In this document: piece by piece, positions 1-14,600 of the stretch
Layout of the letters: each line of letters begins with the position of its first letter
Position numbering within the stretch: the stretch's first letter is position 1
NCBI RefSeq assembly: GCF_032854445.1
Contig: NC_088307.1
Coordinates: 5,458,001-5,522,000, forward strand
From: Liolophura sinensis
Taxonomy: Eukaryota; Mollusca; Polyplacophora; Chitonida; Chitonidae
Length of the DNA stretch: 64,000 nucleotides
Reading direction: 5' to 3'
Position numbers and translations under genes: made by a program
The notes under the pieces: generated by a model
What the model saw: the letters and a program-made list of their open reading frames with translations, nothing else
Told to the model about the DNA's origin: nothing
Databases searched by the model: none

Positions 1-277
1 CAAATATTGTATCTTATATGTGTATTATGTGTAATTTTGTTTCATGGTTATGGTTAAACATCCAGAATATATTCACATACATGTAAAGGCATATTTGTCA
101 TCACAAACTGATCTTCTAAAAAATCTAGTCAGTCTAATATTAAAATATATGGTGCACTAATTACAGAGAACTTAAAAATAAATACAGCACTATAATCGTT
201 TAAAATTTCAAATTATGTAGCATTGTCAACATTGCAACAGTGGTGGATAAACCCTGTTCATCCACACCTATCGTTAC

Positions 278-399
278 CTCATTCATATCCACTGTGGAGT
301 GTATCATTGCGTTAGCGTCAACGGCTGGCAGACTCAGGTTCTGAACCAGGTACTGCCTCAGTTGGTCAGGATTTTGGAGCACTGAAGAAAAATTCAACT
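278..399 (-). CDS. ABCA2: ABCA2-like exon 5 (extracellular loop 1)
   Basis: Acceptor caatttcag, donor AATGAG|gtaacg. The exon encodes 40 codons including [16 protein letters not shown], matching ABCA2 NPQELWRFLTQNLSLP. NLS is a potential N-glycosylation sequon in the loop. The donor is weaker than those of exons 1-3 (gtaacg). The upstream intron is only 370 bp and is mostly a 39-bp tandem array. Confidence 0.93.
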
Positions 400-2611
400 C
401 TGAAATTGAAAAACGGAAAATGTTGACGTCAATGCTGACAGGAAATATAGGTCAGCTTCTGCTGAAGTCAATGCTGACAGGAAATATAGGTCAGCTTCTG
501 TTGAAGTCAATGCGGACAGGAAATATAGGTCAGCTTCTGCTGAAGTCAATGCTGACAGGAAATATAGGTCAGCTTCTGCTGAAGTCAATGCTGACAGGAA
601 ATATAGGTCAGCTTCTGCTGAAGTCAATGCTGACAGGAAATATAGGTCAGCTTCCACACCCAGATTCGAAGCCACTAAAATCTGCAGACAGGCAAACGGT
701 GAACTCAGGCACATTTATGCTCTAGAAATGTGGATTTGATTGGGGTTGGTAGAGGTGTCCAGAACTCACGTTTAACACTCTCGAACTGGTCCCTCAGGTT
801 GGCTGGGTCATCAATGATGCTCTTGTAGATCCTCGGAATGTCATCCATCTGCTTGGGAGTAAACTCTGGAGCAAAGAAGTTGTTGTTTTCTGCGATCGAC
901 TGCAGCTGTTCCAAGAACCGAGTTGTCCTGAAAAATCCAATGGTGTGTGTTGTCAGAAAAAGATTTCTGACGATTTCTTCCCCAGGAATTGTTTATGAGG
1001 AGGTGTAATTCTAAACTGTGTGTGAAAGTGTAATTGTAAATTGTTTGTGAGAAGGTGTAATTCTCAATTGTCTGTGAGAAGGTGTTATTCTCAATTGTTT
1101 GTGAGAAGGTGCAATTGTAAATTGTTTGCGAGAAGGTGAAATTCTAAATTGTGAAAAGGAAGGTCTAATTTAAAATTACATCAAAGGTGTAATTTTAACC
1201 GGGTTCCAGGAAGGTGTAATTCTAAATTGTTTCCAAAAAGGCAGAATTTTAAATAGTGTCAGAGAAGGCAAATTCTGAACTGTGTTTGAATAGGTGTAAT
1301 TCTCTAAATTGTGTCCAAGGGGAATAATTCCAAATTGTGTTTGGTTTTTAAGGCATAATAATTATATTAATGGAATAGAAATGGGGTCTCCATCTACTTG
1401 TTGAATAAATTAGTTCCTTAACAAATTCAATTTTAATCTTCAGCCTTTCATTCTGTGTATTGTTTCTACTTTTCTGCATAGACTTTTGATGTTCCTAATA
1501 ACCTAATGCTTCACCCTTTTCAATGGCCTCTGCAACCAATATTTTGAAACATTCGGAGAGAGCTACATGTATGGGGTGTAGAGAAATAATTTGTACAGTT
1601 CCATGAGGTCTACCTCTTTAGTGACACAAACAAATCATTTTTGGCATGATTTTCATAATAATTTTACGCTTAAATTCCACCAAAACAAAGTGGTTGAAAA
1701 GGTTGAAGATTTGCAGTAATGTTTATAAAAGAATACAGGTAAGATTTCCTATCAACAAACAAGGCACGCCACAACTTACTGTGAATTTCTGTAATGTCTA
1801 AAACCCTGTCCATCTTGCCAGTAGTTAGCATTTTTACTGCAGAACAACTGAAGGACAGGTAAGACTCCTGCTGACGGCAGCGGGAAACTCTCAAACTCAC
1901 CTAAAACAACACACAAAATCATCAAACTTTTCACCTACATGATGGCAGTGAGGTATATGGATGTACTCTTACGTATAGGTGGAGAAAACTGGAGCACCCG
2001 AACTAAACCACTATCCCCTAACAAGGTACATGACAAATCTCCAGACTTGGTAGCAGCTCAACTACAACTAATGAGTAAGAGCTGGAATTGAACTTATGAC
2101 CTCAGTGGTCAACAACTCAAGGGCTACTGTATGACCAAGGGAAATGGACCACACTCAAGACAAGCAAAATCACATAAAATCAATTTATTTCTAAATATTT
2201 CACTGTTGTTAACAGAAAACTCCAGTGAGAATTCGTCACTAATACCATCAGGCGGTAAGTATCATGGGTGGAGGAAACCAGAGTGCCCCGTGACCAAACA
2301 AACACTAAGAGTCAGGGAACTTACAAATTCCCTGCCCCCAAAGCTGGCAGTTGAACCCTCAACCCCACATGTTAGTGAGCAAAGGGCAAGTACCTTAAAC
2401 AACTTGGCCACGACCCAGTCTGACAATATTTTCTAACACAAACATTTGTAGTATAATATCTTTATATTCAGAGGGTGACAAACTCAGTCAATATGACAGT
2501 ATTGATCTTCCCTGAGGCCCTCCATTCACTCACACAACCACTCGGCAGTCACACAGGTTATTAAAAAAAATTTTTTTAAATTACATGAAGCATTAATCAG
2601 TTCAAAGTTAA

Positions 2612-2642
<31 letters not shown>

Positions 2643-5600
2643 CATATATATATATACATAGAGATACAAGGCTTTGCTATGTGTTTGGCACTTTCTGCCA
2701 CTTTTAGTGTAAATTTTTAAACACTGAGGAGGCAGATTGCACGGAGGCAGGCAGACTGTTCCACTGAACAGCCCCAGAGTATGGCAAGCTTTCCTTAAGT
2801 TGTTCTGTGTGGGGAAAAGGAATTTTTACTTGATTGCTTGTGCATGATCTTAGTTCATGATGGGTTCCTCTCTGACTGGGAATAACTTTTTCATATAGTC
2901 AAGATAGTGGTCATCAAACCTATGAAACAATTACCTGCATATGAAACTATTAAACCCAAATGTCACATATACTTACTGATGCCAAAGTAATAGATTGGTT
3001 GTTTTTTCCTGATCAGTAGAAGTATGATGAACAGAACCAAGGGTATAGACAGCTCCAACAGCAGCACAAACTGAAAGTGAAAGTAAAGACAATAAGAAAC
3101 GTAACCTACATTTCAGCTTCGTATTCAGGTAATATTTACTCAGACCTTCATCAAAAAATATGCCCGATATGTGTGAAAAGCTGACTCACCCTACAAAACA
3201 AAACTCCACTCCAAAGTTGATTTAGACTGAATTTTATAAACACCGTAATTTGTTTTAAAAAAACATAATTTCCCTATTTATTAGGCAGAATACAATGAAA
3301 AAATTTGCTGCTTGAATTTTGCATAAGATAATCATTTCAATCTTTTATCAGTAAACAGTTGTCAATGAATCATGTGATCCTACAATCATGTATGTACACC
3401 ACAATCATGTGTGTACACCACAATCATGTATGTACACCACAATCATGTATGTACACAACAATCATGAATGTACACACAATCATGTATGTACACCACAATC
3501 ATGTATGTACACAACAATCATGTATGTACACCACAATCATGTATGTACACCCCTTCATGTTTTGTCTGGCAACGACATTAGGATTGGAACAGAAAAGTTA
3601 CTACAAATAAATCGGCAGTTCTTATCCATGAAAGCAAAATTACCATTTTTCCTACACGACCAAACAGTAAACTGACAGCTAGGTCATAACTAAATTATAC
3701 TGAGTGTACAGAAAAGGGTCGGATCAGCAATCTTCAACAAACCCTAACGTTTTAAAGTGCAGGAGGTATATAAATTCTCAACACATTTTTGCTGAACTCA
3801 TCACCACAGAAAGAAGCGGCAAAGAACTACCATTATATCCTGCCTTAAAATGGTGACAAAACCAAGGGACATCACTCTGTTGTTACACCAAGAACGTCAT
3901 GCATGTACCCTAATTCCTCCACCTATTAGCCACAAGTTTTGTCGGAGACAGAACTACATTGGTTGGATAGTCCAGTTTCAGGGCTGGATAAAAATTATCA
4001 TATAATCAATCAATACAGAATAATGCCTTCAGAATATACCTGAGTAAACACCTTGCAACAGGGACTTTAATGAAAGCTCAGTACCGTGTTGCAAACAGAT
4101 CAATCACAGGGCGTCAATTATGGGACAAAGCACTCCTTGTAACAAAGCACTGACTCAGGATGTAACAAAGCACTGACTCAGGATGTAACAAAGCACTGAC
4201 TCAGGATGTAACAAAGCACTGACTCAGGATGTAACAAAGCACTCACTCAAAATTATGTAATGCCCCTCTTCATTAATTCATTAATTAATTTCTCTTCCAG
4301 AAATTAAGAAAACTGTACTTTGAAGCCATTTTTCAAGTATCCTTTAATCACAGGGCCTCAATCATGGAACAAGCACTCCTACTATTAAAGTACTCACTGA
4401 GAATTATGTAATGCCCCTCTTCACTAGTTAATCACAGGGCCTCAATCATGGAACAAGCACTCCTCCTATCAAAGTACTCACTGAGGATTATGTAATGCCC
4501 CTCTTCACTAGTTAATCACAGGGCCTCAATCATGGAACAAGCACTCCTACTATTAAAGTACTCAATGAGGATTATGTAATGCCCCTCTTCACTAGTTAAT
4601 CATAGGGCCTCAATCATGGAACAAGCACTCCTACTATCAAAGTACTCACTGAGGATTATGTAATGCCCCTCTTCACTAGTTAATCATAGGGCCTCAATCA
4701 TGGAACAAATACTCTTCCTATCAAAGTACTCACTGAGGATTATGTAATGCCCCCCTTCACTAGTTAATCATAGGGCCTCAATCATGGATCAAATACTCTT
4801 CCTATCAAAGTACTCAATGAGGATTATGTAATGCCCCTCTTCACTAGTTAATCATGGGGCCTCAATCATGCAACATGCACTCCTCCTATCAAAGTACTCA
4901 CTGAGGATTACGTGACGCCCCTCTTCACTAGTTAATCACAGGGCCTCAATCATGGAACAAGCACTCCTCCTATCAAAGTACTCACTGAGGATTATGTAAT
5001 GCCCCTCTTCACTAGTTAATCACAGGGCCTCAATCATGGAACAAGCACTCCTACTATCAAAGTACTCACTGAGGATTATGTAATGCCCCTCTTCACTAGT
5101 TAATCATAGGGCCTCAATCATGGAACAAGCACTCCTCCTATCAAAGTACTCACTGAGGATTATCTAATGCCCCTCTTCACTAGTTAATCACGGGGCCTCA
5201 TTCATGCAACAAGCACTCCTCCTATCAAAGTACTCACTGAGGATTACGTGACACCCCTCTTCACTAGTTAATCACGGGGCCTCAATCATGGAACAAGCAC
5301 TCCTCCTATCAAAGTACTCACTGAGGATTATCTAATGCCCCTCTTCACTAGTTAATCACAGGGCCTCAATCATGGAACAAGCACTCCTCCTATCAAAGTA
5401 CTCACTGAGGATTATGTAATGCCCCTCTTCACTAGTTAATCACAGGGCCTCAATCATGGAACAAGCACTCCTCCTATCAAAGTACTCACTGAGGATTATG
5501 TAATGCCCCTCTTCACTAGTTAATCACAGGGCCTCAATCATGGAACAAGCACTCCTCCTATCAAAGTACTCAATGAGGATTATGTAATGCCCCTCTTCAC

Positions 5601-8600
5601 TAGTTAATCACAGGGCCTCAATCATGGAACAAGCACTCCTCCTATCAAAGTACTCACTGAGGATTATCTAATGCCCCTCTTCACTAGTTAATCATAGGGC
5701 CTCAATCATGGAACAAGCACTCCTCCTATCAAAGTACTCACTGAAGATTACGTAACGCCCCTCTTCACTAGTTTATCACTCTAACACACACACTCCTGTA
5801 AATATCTGCCAGTCTCTCTATCACTCTCTCTCTCTGCCAAAAGAAAGCTACTAATCACCAAAAACATTTACTTCCTGCTGTTGTTGAAAACCACATTCAA
5901 ACATACTCTTCATTCTTTGTTCAGTGAATTTTTTTTAATGACACAAAGACATCGTCATCAAATGACGCGTTAAAAGACATTTTTTCTCACTTGCAACTTG
6001 CTAATTCTAATGTCAGAGAAAAACAGATTTCCTTATGGTTTAAAATATTTAAATTCCACCTGCTCTGACAACAAAAACTATGCACATGCAATTTTAAAAT
6101 TACGCATAAATAACAAGAGACTTTGCTGTTCTACAACAACGGTATGTACGATTTTTACCACTGAATATTTTTAATAATAGTCTGAATGCAGAAGGGCGCA
6201 TTGTGTATAGATTTAGACATGGGACCTTAATCATGATAAAATCTGGCCGCATTTCAACACACCAGGGTGCACTCTACACATAAAGGTGATTAAGTTACAA
6301 GCAAACCAGCTTAACCTATAAACCGCCACTCAATCAATATTGTACACATTTCTGGGACAACTTATCCCTTCATGTATAGCTACTGGTACTGGGATCACAG
6401 CCTTATTCTATTAAAAGCAGTTCTCATGGCCTAACTACATGTATAAGCTGATTGATCACCTAATTTTGCACTAGATTTGTGCACATCTGTTACTGTTATA
6501 ACTGATGTAACTGTTATAACTGTTATAATTCGTTACTTGTATGTCTTTGGGGAAGCCACAGGCGCCATTTTTCAAGTCTTTGATACATGTATGACCCGAC
6601 CAGGGTTTGATCCCAGACCTCCGGACGCTCTAAGCCTTAGGCCACTGAAGTAGTATCATTCCTTACCATCAGAATCACAGAATGATGAGCATATCAGCAT
6701 GGAAACCACTGAAAACTACATTCAATATTACCCTTAGTTACTTAGTTATTCATAAGTTTTTTCACGCAATCAAATGCAGTAAAATGCTTGAATTTCATAG
6801 TGGTGAGAGGGGTAAAGAATTAGTTCACCTGAAAACCTCACGGTGTTGTATAAGTTGAATATTAATCAATATACAGTGTTTAATACATCCCAATCGGCAT
6901 TTAATCAAACTTTCCATGTAGTGAAGATTCAGGAGCAAAAATGCTACCCTCCTCCTTACACCTTAAACTTGTTAGCCGCTGAACAGAATTCATAAATAAT
7001 CAATCAAGTCACTGTAAGATTTATCTACTTTGTTTCTTATCTTTGCACCTGGTTTGATCATTCAGGATACATAGCTGACACCTTACACTACTAGATCATG
7101 GAAATTCCTCTTTCTCTATTCATTATTTTCCTAGAGTTGTTATTACTTCATGAAAAAGTTTGGATATAAGCATTCAACACAATGTGGGTTAATTCTCTTC
7201 TGAGAATGATGAGGATACGATTTAACGCAAATGTTCTTAAAACACCTATTAACTTATTTAAAATCATTTGGCAAGGACCAAATAACCTATGTTTTCCTAC
7301 ACTTAGAAAGTCCTAATAACCTGTTTTCCATCAGTTTAAGGACTTAATAACCCATGTTTTCCAGGAGTTTTAAGGACTTAATAACCCATGTTTCCCAGCA
7401 GTTTTAACGACCTAATAACCTATGTTTTCCCGCAGTTTTGAGGACTTAATAACCCATGTTTTCCTGCACTTATAAAGTCCTAATAACCTATGTTTTCCAG
7501 CAGTTTTAAGGACCTAATAACCCATGTTTTCCAGGAGTTTCAAGGACCTGATAACCCATGTTTTCCAGCAGTTTTAAGGGCCTAATAACCCATGGTTTCC
7601 TGCACTTATAAAGTCCAAATAACCTGTTTTCCAGCAGTTTTAAGGACTTAATAACCCATGTTTTCCAGCAGTTTTAAGGACCTAATAACCCATGTTTTCC
7701 AGCAGTTTTAATGACCTAATAACCCATGTTTTCCAGCAGTTTTAAGGACTTAATAACCCATGTTTTCCTGCACTTATAAAGTCCTAATAACCTATGTTTT
7801 ACAGCACTTTTAAGGACCTAATAACCCATGTTATCCAGCAGTTTCAAGGACCTAATAACTCATGTTTTCCAGCAGTTTTAAGGACATAATAACCCATGTT
7901 TTCCAGCAGTTTTAAGGACCTAATAACCCATGTTTTCCAGCAGTTTTAAGGGCCTAATAACCCATGGTTTCCTGCACTTATAAAGTCCTAATAACCTGTT
8001 TTCCAGCAGTTTAAGAACTTAATAACCCATGTTTTCCAGCAGTTTTAAGGACTTAATAACCCATGTTTTCCAGCAGTTTTAAGGACCTAATAACCCATGT
8101 TTTCCTGCACTTATAAAGTCATAATAACCCATGTTTTCCAGCAGTTTTAAGGACCTAATAACCCATGTTATCCAGCAGTTTCAAGGACCTAATAACCCAT
8201 GTTTTCCAGCAGTTTTAAGGACATAATAACCCATGTTTTCCAGCAGTTTTAAGGACCTAATAACCCATGTTTTCCTGCACTTATAAAGTCCTAATAACCC
8301 ATGTTTTCCAGCAGTTTTAAGGACTTAATAACCCATGTTTTCCAGCAGTTTTAAGGACTTAATAACCAATGTTTTCCTGGACTTTCAAGAACAATTCAGT
8401 TTTCCACTACAAACCTTCAGGTGGAGATTAGTGAACATTATTTTGGTAGCTGATGTATCAGGACATTTTGAGCATAATGCTACATGAAATTAAACACAAG
8501 TATTATAACAAAGTCCTCTCAAAGACTTTCAGAAAATAAATTGTTTTTCAATGTTTAAATAAAACTCATTATTAACCTTTCAGAGGACCAGTGGGAACAC

Positions 8601-11600
8601 AAGCCAAGGGTTTAGACTTCAGGTCATTAATTCAAATATTACGTCATTAATTCAAGTGTTGCCATTATTTCAAACATTGCAACCTCATTATTTCAAACAG
8701 TACAACCTCATTATTTCAAACATTACAATCTCATTATTTCAAACATTACAACCTCTTTATTTTTCAAACATTACAGCCTCACTGTTTCAAACAGTACACA
8801 CTCATTAATTCAAACATCACAACTGATATGAAATCTTTTCAGCCATGTAGTTCACCTAAAACCGACTGGCTTGCAGACATTAATAACTTTCAAGCCAGCT
8901 GTGCATGTAGATTTACCCACCCTCGATTGACTTAGAAGTACGGAGGCAGTTTGATCTTTTTCATTCCATCTGATTAAGACAGAGCAGTTTGCTCAGTGAG
9001 AAGATAACAAAATGTTCTGTGTTTGATGACCTCAGCATCAATAGTTCATCTGATGATCAAAGCCATCATTCCACTCTCCCACGGAAACATTAAAAAACAG
9101 ACTTACACTGTTGTCGATTGCCTGGAGAAAAGCCTGTCTATTTCTTCACAGTAATTTTCCGGGTAAAATCACCAGGGCATCATCAATAAATATGTCAAAA
9201 CTGAGAGTTGGAGGCAATTTGGCAGACACATAAGCTATCTGATATGAAGACTGGATATGAGCTCTTGGATTGTGTACAGCTTCATAAGCTGCGTTAATGG
9301 AGTACCCCTGACTCATTGCAATAAAAATATCTTATGTATATCTTTATTTATTTCACTGCAGAGTAGTTTTAATAATTATTTTCACATGTTTCAAAGGTTG
9401 TCATGTTAACAGACAACAGACACAAATTTGCAATGGCTGCTCCATCCTGTAGGGTTTCAAGTCCTGGATTAATGAAAATGGGTAATACACATGTCTCACT
9501 CTCAATACAAATGCCAAATATCCAATTTGAACTTTAACTTCGAATTCTCTTAATAATTCTTGAGAACTGAACAGAAATTGTAGCAGTTACACGCATGTAT
9601 ATCACAACTTAATTTGAAAGACTATTAAAACAAAAGAATTAAAATATCAAGCTAAAGGTATTTATTTATTTATCTGATTGGTGTTTCACGTAGTCAAGAA
9701 TACTTCACTTATACGGCGTTGGCCAGCATTGTGGTGGGAGGAAAACGGGCTTTCCCCATGGCAAACCCAAGACCATACACAGGTTGCTGCAGAACTTATC
9801 ACGTGTGGCCAGAGAGGAAGACAGCATGAGCTGGACTTGAACTCAGAGCAAAGATAAATATCAGATGTTACCAGGTGGACAATTACTCAGCAGGTGGATT
9901 AAGGTATGGCTGAATTAGGACAGTATTGATTGGTCTATATTTAGTCATGCTTTTCACCATATCCTTGTTCACAGAATGCATCAACTAGCTAGTTCACCGC
10001 AGAGAAAACTGATCTATTTTTGTATTCATGCCATGCATGGTCAGATCAGCCATTTTACAGTACGCCCAGCATTTTGGAACATAGTCAAAATGCAAATGTA
10101 CAAAGACTTCCTACATGCTTGTCTACACTTGACCCCAATGTAATGAACTCTCATGAACATGTGAATACAAACCTGTCCATAGAAGTGTACAGGACCTTGA
10201 TAAAAAATTTATACTTTAAAAAAAAAAGTCCAAGGCATTTTCAGCCATGACACCAACAAATGCTAAATGAATAAATAGCCTAATACTGAACAGACACATT
10301 TACATTATTAACACATTTACATGTAGAAAAAAGATTTTCTCCTTGAACAAAATTTGAATGACCTACTGGGGACAAGAAGTGGAATGAGAGAGTGTGTGTG
10401 TGGAAGGGTTGGGGGGGTGGGTGGGGGGGTAGAAGGACCAAGAAGAACCTGGAGGAAACACAAGACCATCCACAGGTCGCTGTTCGACCTTCCTATGTTC
10501 GACAGGAGAGGGAGATACGTGTGAATATTTGGTAATTTGGTAGAGGTACATGGATATGTGTGTAAAACTATAATCTATCATGAGGCATCTTTAGAAAAGA
10601 TATTCCCCTCCCAAATATAAAAAACAAGCAGTAAATAGGCCATATAACTGGTAAAAACTTATGCTATTGTGTTTATGGATCTATGCCAATAATGTTTCAA
10701 AATGTTTTTTTTTTTGGCTTGGTCAGGTCAGGGCCAGGCCAACCTTGTGTCCACATACAACCCTACAAGCAGATTAATAGTGTTCTGGTACATGACATAT
10801 TAATTATACCTGGCCAATAGAGGATATTAAACTATGCCAAAAGGTCACCGTCTAGTTTAACAAAGCTGGCCTTGACTAAAAGTTTATAGGATTTTAAATT
10901 AGACTTTATTCCTTTCTTTAATGGAGCCGAAATGTCTGATATTGGAATTAGGGATGACAATAAAATGAATGCTTTGGCTTAATTCTTGACAAAAGAGTGT
11001 TGACCCACACTACTGCATGCAGATGGAAAAAGGCTTAACGACTGTTGTATTATCATTTCTTTGATTGGAGTTCACTGCTGCACTCAAAACAATTCAACTC
11101 ATACCAGGTAAATTTATGGCTGAAGCCCCTAAAGAAACCGTAGGCAATTGGCAAGCACGTAAAGTAACAAAAGGAATTCCCAGACACTCAAAAAGAGTGA
11201 AATGTCTCCTGCTTCAACCATGAATTCGCTGTTCAAATCACCCTGGAGACACAAAACTGCAAGAAGAATGTGTGATTCTTGAAAGAGACCATTAAACAAT
11301 GGTCATGTTATCTCCTAAAAACAACAGGAAATGGAACTATCCTTAACGTCCCGCGAACAATATATGTGGGTAAGTGCCGGAAATAAAACAGTCAGTCTAG
11401 CCCCTTTGTGATTGATCACCAGTCAATTCTTTCACAAAATTGGCTGAGAACACCGGGAAAAATAAAAACTTAAGGCGCCGAGTCACTATGGCAACAGCCA
11501 AAGATAGAAACTGTGGTAAAATTCTAAATGCATGATGGTGTAAGTTGATAGTGAAGATCTCGGGTAAAACTAAACCTTCAACGTCAAAAGGTCCGCTACA

Positions 11601-14600
11601 ACTACACGTAGGTGAAAACCTATTAATTCATTTCCATAAATAGTGTGGAAACATTTCTTCATGGTGACAGCATTTATGTGTGTATGTGGATGTATCTCCG
11701 ACATCGGCTGCCTCTATCAGGTTTCACTTGAACACGCATGTGGATGTATCTCTGACATCGGCTGCCTCTATCAGGTTTCTTATTAACACGCATGTGGATG
11801 TATCTCTGACATCGGCTGCCTCTATCAGGTTTCTTATTAACACGCATGTGCATGTACCTCCAACATCGGCTGCCTCTATCAGTTTTCTTTTTAACACACA
11901 TGTGGATGTACCTCCAATATCGGCTGCCTTTATCAGGTTTCTTTTTACCATGCATGTGGATGTACCTCCAACATCGGCTGCCTCTATCAGGTTTCTTTTT
12001 GACACCCATGTGGATGTACCTCCAACATCGGCTGCCTTTATCAGGTTTCTTTTCAACACACATCTGGATGTACCTCCAACATCGACTGCCTCTATCAGGT
12101 TTCTTTTTAACACCCATGTGAATGTACCTCCAACATCGGCTGCCTTTATCAGGTTTTTTTTTTACCACGAGGATGTACCTTCAACATTGGCTAGCTCTAT
12201 CAGGTTTCTTTTTAACACGCATACATGTACATGTAACAGTTACATTTTAAAGTAATCCTTTAAAAACACTTCACAATAGTTTATATGCAATAAAAAGACA
12301 TCAATCATCCCAAACATCCATGAGGATTTGCCATGTTCTGTGAGTCAGCCTTATTAAAGCTTGACCCTTCACCATGCAGGTCCCACATTCAACTGTCATA
12401 TTGGCCTTCGATGACAAATAAAACCAAATGCTATGGGCATCCCACATCTGCCATGACCTGACCAGTAGATAAAAGGAATTACACCCAAGGTCAGAGATTC
12501 CAACAAGGTCAAACTTGGTGGTAACAGCGAGCACATCTAGTATGTGATGAATATGATGACGTCAGTCAGGTGATGAGCGCTGTATGAAGTGTGACATATC
12601 CACACAACACTCTGTGACACACAGGTGTGAAAAACACACCTTGATTGCAAACAAGCGAATTCACAGAATTTGTATTCCACACTAAATTTGTGAAGCTCTA
12701 TATCCATGGGTCAATCTGGTTGTTGAAATGGACCTGAGAATATATTTACAAAATATAGAACCTTCACACAAAAGTTCTATAAAAATCTGGCATTTCTTGG
12801 AGCAGAAATTACATGGAAACCAAAACATTACAGACACACTCATGACAGACAGGCAGGCAGACAGACAGATCCATGCAAATATCTCTCGATTTACATGAAA
12901 GAACAGGATAAAAAGAATCCAACTTCCCCAGTCTTGACTATGTAACACCATGGGACACCTTTTTGTTCATGTAGAAAAAAACAAGACTGAATACAGATCA
13001 GTTTTCAGGCAACTTGTGATGGGTAAACACTCTTAAATACTCCGATCCCCTTAAAAGATTGATTCTGGCAAAGGCCTTGTGCAATAAAGCCACTGGTATT
13101 ACAATTTCACCACAGAGCACTCCGACCTGGTCTAACAGAAAATCAATGGGCGGAATATTTAAGCGTCAGATACGATAAATTGAATTTCTGTGTAACATGT
13201 CTATTGCAGCTTTAAATTGCCCTCTAAAATGTCACTTGAAACTGAACACGGTCTCGGCCTTTTGGTTATTGCGTAACAGACAGGGTTATGAACAAGACAA
13301 CCAAAGCACTGTTCACATTGCCTCTGTAATTATAACGGAAATTTCAGGCTGAACTAGCAAAAACTGTTATAAACCAAAGTCCACTTTCTCATAATTATCG
13401 ACAGTGAAATCAACTAACTACACAGTTGTATTCACTGCAGCTTTTATGCACAAGTCATTACCAGAAGAACATGTGCACAGGAAATCCACAGACTTTGAGC
13501 AGCCACCTAAGTACAAATTCCTGATGGACAATTATTCAAATACAAATTCACCAAATGTGACTTATCTTCTTTAACCAATTTTACTGTCATACCAATATTG
13601 AAATTAATGACATTTTACTGAAAGTTCCAATTTGAAAAGACATCGGCTATGTCTGTTTTCTGCTGGTTCATCTGGGACTGGGGTCATAGAAATAAAATAT
13701 TTTTAGGTAATACAAATCATCTGATAATCACCCGCGACATCTACAGACCAGCAGTATCAGCTTTGAACATCACACGCAAGACAAGCTGACCTTGACATTC
13801 TCATAACAAAGGATGAGGTCAGAACCAGCTTCAGGCCTTAACAAAACAAATTCAATAAGCAAACCTTGTGTTGGCAATTCTGTTGTTTCTACAGCTTCGT
13901 CAAACTCAGATAACTTTTGCACTTCCGGAAGTAATAACCATTACAGACACTAATTTAATAACCATTCCACCTGTAATTGCCTGTGACATCCTGTGTGGCC
14001 GATCACATTGATTTCTATGTAGTTCACACAGTCAGGACCAAAAACAATCCTCCAGTATTCATCTATGTTCTACAACAGATACCACAAGCAGCCTAATTCC
14101 TCAGCTTTTTCACTTATGAAAGAGCAACTTTCAGTGCAATTTATGCAATTTTTAACTAGATTTTGTTAATTATCATTTTTCATTCTTTTATGATAGTGTC
14201 ACATTCTTTTGTGATAATTTCTGTCAAAATGAACAGTCAAATGAGTGACCTCACAGCGTTCCAAAATTCAAGGGGAACAAGCAATTGCGTTTTGAGCCAA
14301 TATTATTCACTGTCCAGATTTGTGAGGTTTCTTTCTGGCCAAACAGAAGCTTGTAAGCATAAAATGTAACACAATGAACATCATGTATTTACTCTGAAAT
14401 ATTTCAGTTTCAGATCAAAAACCCTTGCAGTTCACCTTTGTACATGTATATATTACCCTGACTTAATTATCACATCAAAGGACACTCCCCTGAAACACGC
14501 TAAATCCCAGGTGTATACAGGTAGGATTTCTGTGGCTGTGAAATGAAGGAAAAGTTGTATAGCAACATTACCTGACAATTTAATACAGGAGCTAAAGCCT

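Noticed and set aside
394-725. Repetitive frames of about 100 codons on both strands
   Set aside because: They lie in ABCA2 intron 4 and arise from the 39-bp array.
1670-1900. 76-codon minus frame over ABCA2 exon 3
   Set aside because: Wrong frame; the frame joining exons 2 and 4 encodes the conserved ABCA2 sequence.
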